Assembly (NCBI GenBank): GCA_963169045.1
Contig: CAUJDF010000028.1
Span: 124,001 to 188,000, forward strand
Direction: 5' to 3'
Origin: Myxococcota bacterium
GTDB lineage: Bacteria > Myxococcota_A > Bradymonadia > UBA7976 > UBA1532
Length of the DNA stretch: 64,000 nt
Shown here: in pieces, positions 47,103 to 56,611 of the stretch
How the letters are laid out: each line of letters opens with the position of its first letter
How positions within the stretch are numbered: position 1 is the first letter of the stretch
Notes under the pieces: generated by a model
What the model saw: only the letters and a program-made list of their open reading frames with translations
Told to the model about the DNA's origin: nothing
Databases searched by the model: none
Made by a program: the position numbers and the translations under genes

Positions 47103-49087
47103 GGAGCACCTCCCGCCGCGAGCACCACCGCCCGGCGCTCGGCCCGGTTGACGTGGTCGGCGAACGCCTTGAGCGTGCCGAACTCGGCCGCGGGCACCAC
47201 GGTGCGGCTCAGCTCCAGCACGCGCTCGACGACGAGCGCCTCGCCGTCGCGCGTCCACGACATCTCGAAGCGTCCGTACGGCTCGTCGATGCGGACGAGC
47301 TCGGGGAGGTGCACCGCCGCGAGGCCCGCGGGCGGTGTGATCCGCAGGCGGTGGACGTAGCGGCGCGGACTGCCGAGCACCACGGGCTGCACCCGCTGCG
47401 CCGTCTCGCGCAGGACCGGCGCGAAGTGGGTCACGAGGTCCGACAGCCGCAGCGTGCGCCCGTCGCCGGCGACCCCCAGCGCGTCGCGCGCCGCGAGGCG
47501 CCCGCGCGCCACGAGCGGCGTGTCGGCGTCGGGCGGCTCGAGGTGCTCCACCAGGTCGAGCGACGCCAGCTCCCCGGCCACGAGGCCGAAGCGCGCCGCC
47601 AGATCCTCGCGCCGGCCCCGCTCCGCCAGGTCGACGAGCGACGAGCGCGCCCGGTCGGCCTGCGTGCCGAGGAAGCGCGCGACGAACGTGCCGGTGGCCG
47701 TGCCGTCCGCCGCCAGCGTCAGGTCGGCCTCGAAGCGCGCGAGGTTCACCTCCGCCGGCGCCATCGGCGTGCGCACGAGATCGGAGCCGGGGTCGCTCGT
47801 CGGCAGGAGCTCCGCCCCCTGGTCGCGGAACGGCAGCCGCCCGAACGGCACGCTGCGGTCGGTGGGATCGGCGAAGACGGTGCCGTCGGGCAGGTCCACC
47901 GCGAGGATCACGTGGTTGTGGTTGCCGGCCACCGTGGGCAGCGCCGCGCGCGTCGGCACCCCGTTGTGGCTGTACAACGACCCGAGGCGACTCGGAATTC
48001 CGGCGACGGCCAGCATGCTGTGCAGCAGCGTCGCCTTGTCCTTGCAGTCGCCGTAGCGCGCAGCGTGGATCTGGGGCGCGGGGTGCGGCACCCAGCCGCC
48101 CATGCCGAAGTAGATGCCGCAGTAGCGCACCTGCGAGCGCACCCAGTCGTACAGCCGCCGCGCCCGGTCCCGCGGGTCGTCGGGCGCGCCGGCGAGCAGC
48201 TCGGCCACGCGCGCGCGGATGGCGTCGTCGGGCGCGTACGCGTGCCGCTCGAGCGCGTGCCGGTAGGCGGAGGTGGCGCGGTGGTCGGCGAGGTTCTCGA
48301 CGACCCGGCCGTCCGCGCCGCGCCACGCACCGAGGCGCACCCAGACGGTCTCGCCGAGCGGGTCTGCGGGCTCGAAGTCCTCGGGTGGCGTGCCCGGCAG
48401 GTCGCGGCGCTCCCAGGTGTAGATCGTGCGGCCGCCCTCGTCCCGGACGACCGGCGCGAACTCGGCGTGCTCGCCCCCGCGCAGCGCCACGTGGTCCACG
48501 CGCCAGCCCTTCGGCGCGTCGACGACGAGCCGCGCCTCGCGCACGGGACCGCCCACCTCGAAGCCGTGCACCAGCGAGAAGACGCGCAGGTCGGCGAATC
48601 GCCGGGTGACGCGCCGCTCGACCACGCTGCCCGGCGGCAGCGGCGACGGGGTCACGCCGAGCACGCGCGCCTCGGAGTAGATCGACCCGTTCACCTGCGG
48701 CACGTCCGCGGCGTGTTCGCGATCCCAGGTGCGGACGGTGGGCGGGTCGCCGGCCTTCGCGCCGGGGGCGACGAGCCGGACGCCGAACGCGGTCACGGGG
48801 TACAGGTCCGGGTGGTGCTTCTCCGCGACGCGGGCGGCCTTCCGGCCCGCCTCGGTGAGCACGCGCACGTCGAAGCGCGTCTCGACCTCGGCGTACGGCT
48901 CGCCGGTCGACGGGTCGAGGTCGAACGCGATGCGCCGCTCGTTGCGCAGCGCCACCCACCCCTTGCCGGGATGCGCGTCGACGCCCGGGAGTTCCTCGAG
49001 CTTCAGGGGCGCCCACTGCACCTGCGCGCCGCCGCCGCAGCCGGCGATCGTGGCGACGCAGAGCAGGGCCGCGAGGCGGCTGCGCAT
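47099..49087 (-). CDS. DUF3857/transglutaminase-like lipoprotein (Cys present)
   Basis: MRSRLAALLCVATIAGCGGG lipobox; IHAARYGDCKDKATLLHSMLAVAGI...GNHNHVILAVDL...FADPTD matches the Cys/His/Asp transglutaminase pattern. Confidence 0.9.
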   Translation of the reverse strand: MRSRLAALLCVATIAGCGGGAQVQWAPLKLEELPGVDAHPGKGWVALRNERRIAFDLDPSTGEPYAEVETRFDVRVLTEAGRKAARVAEKHHPDLYPVTAFGVRLVAPGAKAGDPPTVRTWDREHAADVPQVNGSIYSEARVLGVTPSPLPPGSVVERRVTRRFADLRVFSLVHGFEVGGPVREARLVVDAPKGWRVDHVALRGGEHAEFAPVVRDEGGRTIYTWERRDLPGTPPEDFEPADPLGETVWVRLGAWRGADGRVVENLADHRATSAYRHALERHAYAPDDAIRARVAELLAGAPDDPRDRARRLYDWVRSQVRYCGIYFGMGGWVPHPAPQIHAARYGDCKDKATLLHSMLAVAGIPSRLGSLYSHNGVPTRAALPTVAGNHNHVILAVDLPDGTVFADPTDRSVPFGRLPFRDQGAELLPTSDPGSDLVRTPMAPAEVNLARFEADLTLAADGTATGTFVARFLGTQADRARSSLVDLAERGRREDLAARFGLVAGELASLDLVEHLEPPDADTPLVARGRLAARDALGVAGDGRTLRLSDLVTHFAPVLRETAQRVQPVVLGSPRRYVHRLRITPPAGLAAVHLPELVRIDEPYGRFEMSWTRDGEALVVERVLELSRTVVPAAEFGTLKAFADHVNRAERRAVVLAAGGAP

Positions 49088-49202
49088 CGGACGTTGTCCC
49101 TCAGTCGATGGCTCGCGGGGCATGGTGGACCAGCCACCGCCGCCGGGCCAGCAATTCCCGCTCGCTTGAGCGCGGGGACCCGTTCGGGCAGACTCCGCCG
49201 CC

Positions 49203-51230
49203 ATGAAGGCACCCACGCAGCTCGAAGGCGCCCTGCGCAAGTCCGTGGTCGACACCCTCCGCTTCCTCGCCGCCGACGGCGTCGAGAAGGCCAACTCCGG
49301 CCACCCCGGCGCGCCGATGGGCCAGGCCGACATCGCGCACGTCCTCTGGCACGAGTTCCTGCGCTTCGACCCCAGCGACCCGCAGTGGCCGGCGCGCGAC
49401 CGCTTCGTGCTGTCGTGCGGCCACGCGTCGATGCTGCTGTACTCGCTGCTGCACCTCTGGGGCTTCCCGGTCTCGATGGACGACCTGAAGCGGTTCCGGC
49501 AGTGGGGCTCCATCACGCCGGGCCACCCCGAGTCGCACATGACGCCGGGCGTCGAGGCGACGACGGGGCCGCTCGGCCAGGGCGTCGCCAACTCGGTGGG
49601 CATGGCCCTCGCCGCGCGCATGCTCGGCGCCCGGCTCGACGCCGGCGGCTTCCGCGTGATGCCGCAGCGCGTGTTCGCGCTGTGCTCCGACGGCGATCTG
49701 ATGGAAGGCATCTCGAGCGAGGCCGCCTCGCTCGCCGGCCACTGGCGCCTCGGCAACCTCGTCTGGCTCTACGACGACAACGGCATCACCATCGACGGCG
49801 CCACCGAGCTCAGCTTCAGCGAGGACGTGGCGAGGCGCTTCGAGGGCTTCGGCTGGCGCACGCTGCGCGCCGACGGCCACGACCACGCCTCCATCCGCGC
49901 CGCGCTGCAGGCGGCGACCGCCGACGAGGCGCGCCCGACGCTCATCCTCTGCCGCACGCGCATCGGCTACGGCGCGCCCACGAAGGAGGACACGGCGAAG
50001 GCCCACGGCGCGCCCCTCGGACCCGACGAGCTGCGCGGCGCCAAGGACCGCCTGCAGTGGACGGCGCCCCACGAGCACTTCCACGTCCCCGCGGAGGTCG
50101 GCGCGTTCTACGCCGCCGCCATCGACGCCAAGAAGGCGGAGCGCGCCGAGTACGAGCGCGGCCTCGCCGCCTGGCGCGCGGCGCACCCCGAGCAGGCGGC
50201 GCTCTACGACCGGCTGTTCACGGGCGGCGTGCCTGCGGACCTGTGGGCGGCGCTCGTCGCCGCGGCGCCCAAGGCGGGCGCGACGCGCAAGATGTCGGGC
50301 GCGGTCCTCAAGAAGGCCGCCGAGCTCCTGCCCGGCCTCGTCGGCGGCTCCGCGGACCTGACCGAGTCCAACAGCCTCGAGTTCGCCCACGGCCTCGTGG
50401 GTGCGCCCGACGGCGGCAAGAAGCACACGTTCAGCTACGCCGGCCGCCAGATGCACTTCGGCATCCGCGAGCACGCGATGGGCGCGATCACCAACGGCAT
50501 GCTGCGCCACGGCGGCCTGCGCCCGTTCTCGGGCACGTTCCTCGTGTTCAGCGACTACATGCGCCCGTCGGTGCGTCTCGCCGCGCTGTCGGAGCTGCCG
50601 AACATCTTCATCTTCAGCCACGACAGCGTCTTCCTCGGCGAGGACGGCCCCACGCACCAGCCGGTCGAGCACCACTGGGCGCTGCGCCACATCCCCGGCC
50701 TCGCCTACTGGCGCCCCGCCGACGGCCTCGAGGTGGCGATGGCGTGGGCGTGGGCGCTCGAGTCGCGGCACCGCCCCGCGGCCATCGCGCTGACGCGGCA
50801 GAACGTGCCGGCGATCGAGCGGCCCGCGGGCTTCGATCCGCGCGACGCGCTCCGCGGCGGCTACGTGGTGAGCGACTCGCCGGACCCCGACGTGATCCTC
50901 GTCGGCACCGGCTCCGAGCTGCAGCTCTGCGTCGCCGCCGCCGACGCCCTGCGCGCCGAGGGCCGGCGCCCGCGCGTCGTCTCGATGCCGTGCTGGAACC
51001 TCTTCGCCGAGCAGGAAGCCGCCTGGCGCGAGTCCGTGCTCCCCGCCGGCCACGCGCGCGTCGTCTCGGTCGAGGCGGGCATCACCCTGCCCTGGCGCGC
51101 GGTCGGCGCCACCCTCACCCTCGGCATCGATCGCTTCGGCGCCTCGGCCCCCTTCGACGCGCTCGCCGAGAACTTCGGGCTCACCGCCGAGCAGGTCACC
51201 CGCCGCGTCCGCGAGTGGCTCGAGAGCTGA
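49203..51230 (+). CDS. tkt: Transketolase
   Basis: [68 protein letters not shown]...STSS-type TPP site [64 protein letters not shown]. Confidence 0.97.
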   Translation: MKAPTQLEGALRKSVVDTLRFLAADGVEKANSGHPGAPMGQADIAHVLWHEFLRFDPSDPQWPARDRFVLSCGHASMLLYSLLHLWGFPVSMDDLKRFRQWGSITPGHPESHMTPGVEATTGPLGQGVANSVGMALAARMLGARLDAGGFRVMPQRVFALCSDGDLMEGISSEAASLAGHWRLGNLVWLYDDNGITIDGATELSFSEDVARRFEGFGWRTLRADGHDHASIRAALQAATADEARPTLILCRTRIGYGAPTKEDTAKAHGAPLGPDELRGAKDRLQWTAPHEHFHVPAEVGAFYAAAIDAKKAERAEYERGLAAWRAAHPEQAALYDRLFTGGVPADLWAALVAAAPKAGATRKMSGAVLKKAAELLPGLVGGSADLTESNSLEFAHGLVGAPDGGKKHTFSYAGRQMHFGIREHAMGAITNGMLRHGGLRPFSGTFLVFSDYMRPSVRLAALSELPNIFIFSHDSVFLGEDGPTHQPVEHHWALRHIPGLAYWRPADGLEVAMAWAWALESRHRPAAIALTRQNVPAIERPAGFDPRDALRGGYVVSDSPDPDVILVGTGSELQLCVAAADALRAEGRRPRVVSMPCWNLFAEQEAAWRESVLPAGHARVVSVEAGITLPWRAVGATLTLGIDRFGASAPFDALAENFGLTAEQVTRRVREWLES

Positions 51231-51234
51231 CCGT

Positions 51235-51825
51235 CTACCAGCGCCCCGGGCCCCAGAACGGGTCGTACCAGTACCAGCTCGGGTAGTACGGCGAGTAGCC
51301 GTACCGCTGCTCGGTGCCTTCGCGCTGGAACGGCGTCGACTGGCTGTAGAGGCCGGCCGGCGTGTCGAGCACCCAGTCGAGCTCGAAGCCCTTCACGTCC
51401 TTGGGATCGACGCCCGCCGGCAGCGTGAAGAACAGGTCGACGCGCTGGGAGGAGCGCGGCGGCACCGTCGTGGCGCCCTCGACGCGGGAGGGCTTCTCGA
51501 CGGTCAGGAAGTCGTGCCCTTCGACGACGATCTCGAGGTAGGTGCGATCCACCTGCAACTGCAGGGGCTGGTCGCTGTCGTTGCGAATGCGCATCGTGCC
51601 CTGGACGATCCGCTCCTTCTCGCCGCCGACGTCCCGCTTGTAGCCGCCCGGCGACCAGACGCGGACGTCGCCGACGTTCTGACCGCCGACCTCGAGCTCG
51701 TAGTAGGCGGCCCGCAGGTCGGGGCCCACGCGTTGTGTGTTCTCGGTCGCCACATACTCGGCGCTCGAGCTGCAGCCGACCGCGACGAGGCCCGCGAGCA
51801 GCAGGCCGCAGTGCCATCGCGCCAT
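51235..51825 (-). CDS. Hypothetical lipoprotein
   Basis: ggaggtgg RBS; MARWHCGLLLAGLVAVGCSSSAEYVATENTQRVGPDL; immunoglobulin-like beta composition. Confidence 0.82.
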   Translation of the reverse strand: MARWHCGLLLAGLVAVGCSSSAEYVATENTQRVGPDLRAAYYELEVGGQNVGDVRVWSPGGYKRDVGGEKERIVQGTMRIRNDSDQPLQLQVDRTYLEIVVEGHDFLTVEKPSRVEGATTVPPRSSQRVDLFFTLPAGVDPKDVKGFELDWVLDTPAGLYSQSTPFQREGTEQRYGYSPYYPSWYWYDPFWGPGRW

Positions 51826-52011
51826 GTTCCACCTCCTTCGGCGCCCGCCCCGCGCGCCGTCACCCCCCCTCCCTGCACCGGGGATGCCGACATCGGGGCC
51901 TCCCCGAGGGTGCCGAGCGTCCCGTTTCGCCCCGGCCAGGGTCGGACGCGGGGGGCTTGATGCGGCCGCCTGCGCCGCTGCACGCTGGGCGCCGACATGG
52001 CGGAGGTCACG

Positions 52012-54111
52012 ATGCGGACGTGGATGGCGGGGCTGCTGGCGCTGGCGGCGTGCGGGGGGGACGACGGCGGCGGCGCGGGCGGCGCGGGCGGCGGTCAGGG
52101 CGGCGCGGGCGGCGGCGGCGGTCAAGGCGGCGGCGGCGGCGAGGGCGGCGGTCAGGGCGGCGGCGGCGGTCAGGGCGGCGGCGAGGGCGGCGCGGGCGGC
52201 GCGGGCGGTGCGCCCCCGGGCCCGGTCACCGACTGCGACCCGCTCGTCCCCGAGGCCTGCGCGATGCCGTGGCCCTCGAACCTGTACCTGGCCTTGGACG
52301 CGCGCCGCGAGACCGGCTACACGCTCACCTTCGGCGCCGAGACGCTGCCGGCCAACAACGCCGGCGCGCGCATCGATCCCGCGCCCTACGCGCGCCTCGA
52401 CGGCTACGGCCCCGACTCGCCGCTGCTCGTCATCTTCCCGCACCTCGACGCCTCGACCCTGCCCGACGAGAACCACGTCGCGCGCTCGCTCGCGGCCGAC
52501 GCGCCCATCCTCTGGTTCGAGGTCGACGGCGCGAACGTCCGCCGCATCCCCTACTGGGCGGAGCTCGACGCGCTCGAGCCGGACGCCGCGAAGAAGACGC
52601 TGTTCGTGCGCCCCGCCGTCCTGCTCGGCGAGGACAAGCGGTACGTGGTCGCCTTCCGCGGCCTCCGGGACACGGGCGGCGCCGCCATCGCGCCGAGCGA
52701 GGCGTTCGCGAAGCTGCGCGACGGCGACACCGCCGGCGACCCCGCGCTCGCCCCGCGCCAGGCGCGCTTCGACGAGGTGTTCTCGATCCTCGAGGCGCAG
52801 GGCGTCGCCCGCGGCGACCTGACGCTGGCCTGGGACTTCCACACCGCCTCGTGCGCGGCGATGCACGGCCCGATGCTCCACATGCGCGACGAGGCGCTCG
52901 CCGCCGTCGGCCCCTCCGGGCCCGAGCTCTCCGACCTCGCCGTGACCGAGTACGTCCGCGAGGACGACGGCAGCGGCAAGCCGGTGAACGCGCAGTGGGC
53001 GCTGCGCATCGAGGGCCGCTTCCACGTGCCCGACTACACCACGCCGTTCGTCGTCGACGGCGTCGAGGGCTTCGTCCTGCGCCGCGGCACGGACGGTCTG
53101 CCCGAGGCCGTGGGGGAGCGCACGCCGCGCTTCATCGCGATGGTGCCGTGGTCGGCGCTCGACGGCGCGCCCCACGGCCTCGTCGAGTTCGGCCACGGCC
53201 TGCTCGGCGAGGCGGACCAGGTCGAGGCCGACTACCTCGGCGAGGTGGCCAACGCCGGCCGCCTCCTCTTCGTCGCCGCCGACTGGACGGGCATGTCCGC
53301 CGAGGACGAGCCGCGCACCCACTTCATCGTCACCGACTTCCGCGCCTTCGTCTGGCTCGCGGACCGCATGCATCAGGGCATGCTCGAGTTCCTGCTCCTC
53401 ACGCGCGCCATGCGCGAGCGCCTCCCCGGCCTCGAGGAGCTCACGGACCGCAACGTGGTGCTCGACACGTCGCGCCTCTACTACAACGGCATCTCCCAGG
53501 GCGGCATCTACGGCGCCACGTTCATGGCGCTCACGCAGGACATCACCCGCGGCCAGCTCGGCGTGCCGGGACAGAACTACTCGACGCTCCTGCACCGCTC
53601 CGTGGACTTCGACCCGTTCTTCGTGGTCATGGAGGCGACGTACACCGGGCGCGCGCAGCAGGCGGTCATCCTGTCGACGGTGCAGCAGCTCTGGAACAGC
53701 ACCGACCCCGTCTCCTACTACCGCCACATCAAGGCCGAGCCCTTCCCCGACACGCCGTCCCACGACGTGCTGCTGGCGACGGCCAAGGGCGACTACCAGG
53801 TGGCGACGGTGACGACCGAGGTCGTCGCGCGCTCCGGCGTCGGCGTCGAGATGCTGGCGCCGTATCACCCGGAGCGTCCCACCGTCGACCTCGTCGAGAC
53901 GGTGCCCTCCCCGCACCGCGGCTCGGGCCTCGTGATCTACGACTTCGGCAACCCGTGGCCCGCCCCCGGCAACCACGCGCCGATGGACGACCTCGGCGAC
54001 CCGCACGGCAAGCCGCGGCGCGCCGCGCACCACCAGGCGCAGATGCTGCGGTTCTTCGAGACGGGCGAGATCGTCGACGTGTGCGGCGGCGACGGGTGCA
54101 CGCCCGACTGA
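52012..54111 (+). CDS. Lipoprotein with Gly-rich linker and alpha/beta-hydrolase-like core
   Basis: ggaggt RBS; MRTWMAGLLALAACGGDDGGGAGGAGGGQGG...; LYYNGISQGGIYGATFMA serine-hydrolase-like elbow (GxSxG). Confidence 0.85.
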   Translation: MRTWMAGLLALAACGGDDGGGAGGAGGGQGGAGGGGGQGGGGGEGGGQGGGGGQGGGEGGAGGAGGAPPGPVTDCDPLVPEACAMPWPSNLYLALDARRETGYTLTFGAETLPANNAGARIDPAPYARLDGYGPDSPLLVIFPHLDASTLPDENHVARSLAADAPILWFEVDGANVRRIPYWAELDALEPDAAKKTLFVRPAVLLGEDKRYVVAFRGLRDTGGAAIAPSEAFAKLRDGDTAGDPALAPRQARFDEVFSILEAQGVARGDLTLAWDFHTASCAAMHGPMLHMRDEALAAVGPSGPELSDLAVTEYVREDDGSGKPVNAQWALRIEGRFHVPDYTTPFVVDGVEGFVLRRGTDGLPEAVGERTPRFIAMVPWSALDGAPHGLVEFGHGLLGEADQVEADYLGEVANAGRLLFVAADWTGMSAEDEPRTHFIVTDFRAFVWLADRMHQGMLEFLLLTRAMRERLPGLEELTDRNVVLDTSRLYYNGISQGGIYGATFMALTQDITRGQLGVPGQNYSTLLHRSVDFDPFFVVMEATYTGRAQQAVILSTVQQLWNSTDPVSYYRHIKAEPFPDTPSHDVLLATAKGDYQVATVTTEVVARSGVGVEMLAPYHPERPTVDLVETVPSPHRGSGLVIYDFGNPWPAPGNHAPMDDLGDPHGKPRRAAHHQAQMLRFFETGEIVDVCGGDGCTPD
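52062..52214. repeat. Low-complexity ggcggc repeat encoding Gly/Gln linker
   Basis: ggcggtcagggcggcgcgggcggc... repeated. Confidence 0.9.
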
Positions 54112-54169
54112 GCGTCGCCAACGTTCGCCCGTCCGAAGCGGGCCCCCTCCCCTGCCGCTTCCCCGCCCC

Positions 54170-54550
54170 TCACCGCACCGTCGGCAGCCCCAGCTCCGCG
54201 GCGAACGGCCCGTAGTCGATCGTGATCTCCTCGCCGGCGGCGATGTCCCGCAGCGCGCGACACTCGATGCGCAGCGTCGCGGGGTCGATGTCGAAGTCGA
54301 CGTTGCCGGCGGCGTCGTGGTTGGCGAACGACAGTGGGCTGAAGGCGACGCCGTGGCGGTTGCGGCCGCACGCGCAGGGACAGGGCCCGAGGTCGAACAC
54401 GTAGGCGCCGAGGCGCGTCCCGTGGAGACGCGCCGTGTCGTGACAGTCGAGCGCGAGCACGTGGGCCACGTGGAAGCGGGTGTCGCGCGGGATGGGCGCG
54501 GCGGCGAAGACGCCGCGGCCGTGGATGGGCGAAGAGCGGACCTCGATCAT
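54170..54550 (-). CDS. SET-domain protein (putative protein-lysine methyltransferase)
   Basis: IEVRSSPIHGRGVFAAAPIPRDTRF...FSPLSFANHDAAGNVDFDIDP...ECRALRDIAAGEEITIDYGPF matches the bacterial SET signature. Confidence 0.9.
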   Translation of the reverse strand: MIEVRSSPIHGRGVFAAAPIPRDTRFHVAHVLALDCHDTARLHGTRLGAYVFDLGPCPCACGRNRHGVAFSPLSFANHDAAGNVDFDIDPATLRIECRALRDIAAGEEITIDYGPFAAELGLPTVR

Positions 54551-54608
54551 GGATCTGGCTCCGGGCCGACGGGCCCGCCGATCGGATGCGGCGACGCCGC
54601 GCGCCGTC

Positions 54609-56570
54609 TCACCGAGGCGGCAGGACCGCGGACGGGCGCCCGCACCAGCTGACGCGCCCGTCGCCGAGTTGTCCGTGGTGGTCGCGGCCCCAGCAGAAGA
54701 CCGCGCCCGCGGCGTCGACGGCGCACGTGTGGCGGAAGCCGACGGCGACGGCGGTCGCGCGCCCCGGCAGCTTCACCGCCACCGGCGCCGCGCGATCGGC
54801 GCGCGTGCCGTCGCCGAGCTGGCCGTCGCCGTTCTCGCCGAAGCAGATCGCCTTGCCCCCGCGCAGACCGCAGGTGACGTGCGTGCCGCCCCGCAGCCCG
54901 GACACGCCGTGCAGGCCCTTGATCGTCTTCGGCTTCTCGGTGTCGACGAACTGCTCGCCGTAGCCCATGTCGCCGAAGCACGCGACGTCGCCGCCGCGCA
55001 GGCGCGCGCAGGCGTGGCCCGCGCCGGAGGCGATCTCCTCGGCGGTGGCGATGCCTTCGATGCGCCGGAGCGGCTGCGGCCGGAAGCCGGTGAGCGTGCC
55101 CCAGCACCAGACTTCGCCGGACCCGAGGCGGGCGCAGGTGTGGTACTCGCCGGCGCTGAGTCCGGCGACACCGCCCGGGGGCCCGACGGCCGCCGTGGTC
55201 TCCTCGTCGGGGACGTCGGCGCCGACCTGGCCCTGCTCGTCCTCGCCCCAGCACCGGACGCGTCCGGCCCGCAGCCCGCACGCGTGCTCGTCGGAGACGG
55301 CGAAGGCGTCGAGCGGGCCGAGGTCGGCGGGCACCTCCTCGTCGCTCCAGCCCGCGCCGCGCTCCCAGCGGCGGCAGGTCAGGGTGCCGTCGCGCCGCAG
55401 ACCGCACGCGACGTTGAGCGCGGTGTCGAACGCCTTCAGGTCGCCCGCCGGGAACTCGACCGGCTGCGGATCGGCGCACGTCGCGTCGCCCCAGCAGCGG
55501 GCGCGGCCGTCGCGGCCGAGCGCGCACGTCAGCGACGAGCCGGCGCCGAGCGCGATCGCGTCGCGCACGCCGTCGACCCGCGCGGGGACGGGCCGGACGA
55601 GCGGTCGCCCGTCGCCGAGCTGCCCCTCGGCGTTCTCGCCCCAGCAGACGATGCCGCCGTCGCGGCGCAGCGCGCAGGCGTGCCCCGTGCCCACCGCCAC
55701 GTCGAGCGCGGGCCCGGCGCCGGGCACGGACACCGGCGCAGGCGTCTCCACCCAGCCGCCCCGCGCGTCGGGCGCCCGCGAGCCCCAGCAGCGGACCTCG
55801 CCGTCGGCCAGGCGCGCGCACTTGTGGAAGAGCCCCACCTCCACCTGCGGCACGTCGGCGGGGAGCGCCGTCGCCGCCGGCTCGTCGAAGCAGCGCACGC
55901 CGTCCGGGCCCGCGGCGCACAGCGACGTCCAGTCCGCCGCCAGGGCGCGCACGCCGTTCAGCCTGGCGAGGCGCACCGGCGTCGCCGTCTCGGACGGCGC
56001 CTGCGGGTCGACGCCCTCCACCGACTCCCAGGTCCGCTTGCCGAGGCACCAGACCGCGCCGTCCTTCGTCCACGCGCAGAGGAACTCGTGGCCCGCGGCC
56101 ATGCCCGCGACGTCGCGCGGCCCGGCGACCGGCCGCGCCGCCGCGTGGCCCTCGGCCCCGGGGACGCTCCCCCAGCAGGCGAGCTCGCCGCCGGCCCGCG
56201 CGGCGCACCCGAAGTGGTCGGCCAGCGCGATGTCGCGAGCGTCGGACAAGCCCGCGACGGTGCGCCGCGTCCCCGCTTCGGGCGGGCAGTCGGGCGCCTC
56301 GCAGGCGCCCCAGCAGGTCACCTGGCCGTTCTTGCGGCGGGCGCACGTCGAGCGGTTGCCGGCGTCGATCTCGACGGCGTCGGTCAGGCCGGCCACCCAC
56401 ACCGCGCGCGGGCGATCCTCGGTCGTGCCGTCGCCGAGCTGGCCGTCGCCGTTGCGTCCCCAGCAGGCGACGCGGCCGTCGGCGCGCAGCGCGCAGGTGT
56501 GGTCGCCGCCGGCGGCGAGGTCGGTGAACGCCGGCGAGGTGGCGAGGAGCCCGACGAGGAGGGTGAACAT
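54609..56570 (-). CDS. RCC1-repeat beta-propeller protein, exported
   Basis: Repeated HTCALRADGRVACWGRNGDGQLGDGT-type motifs throughout. Confidence 0.93.
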   Translation of the reverse strand: MFTLLVGLLATSPAFTDLAAGGDHTCALRADGRVACWGRNGDGQLGDGTTEDRPRAVWVAGLTDAVEIDAGNRSTCARRKNGQVTCWGACEAPDCPPEAGTRRTVAGLSDARDIALADHFGCAARAGGELACWGSVPGAEGHAAARPVAGPRDVAGMAAGHEFLCAWTKDGAVWCLGKRTWESVEGVDPQAPSETATPVRLARLNGVRALAADWTSLCAAGPDGVRCFDEPAATALPADVPQVEVGLFHKCARLADGEVRCWGSRAPDARGGWVETPAPVSVPGAGPALDVAVGTGHACALRRDGGIVCWGENAEGQLGDGRPLVRPVPARVDGVRDAIALGAGSSLTCALGRDGRARCWGDATCADPQPVEFPAGDLKAFDTALNVACGLRRDGTLTCRRWERGAGWSDEEVPADLGPLDAFAVSDEHACGLRAGRVRCWGEDEQGQVGADVPDEETTAAVGPPGGVAGLSAGEYHTCARLGSGEVWCWGTLTGFRPQPLRRIEGIATAEEIASGAGHACARLRGGDVACFGDMGYGEQFVDTEKPKTIKGLHGVSGLRGGTHVTCGLRGGKAICFGENGDGQLGDGTRADRAAPVAVKLPGRATAVAVGFRHTCAVDAAGAVFCWGRDHHGQLGDGRVSWCGRPSAVLPPR

Positions 56571-56611
56571 GGGTGCAGCGTGCAGCGTGCGCGGCGGGGA
56601 CTCAAGCGCTG

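Noticed and set aside
49203-51230. Transketolase as part of a special system with the neighbouring DUF3857 genes
   Set aside because: Divergently transcribed housekeeping gene with canonical motifs; no support for a functional link.
47153-51286. 1,377-aa plus-strand ORF
   Set aside because: Antisense to the DUF3857 gene and then a shifted frame of transketolase; not a real fusion.
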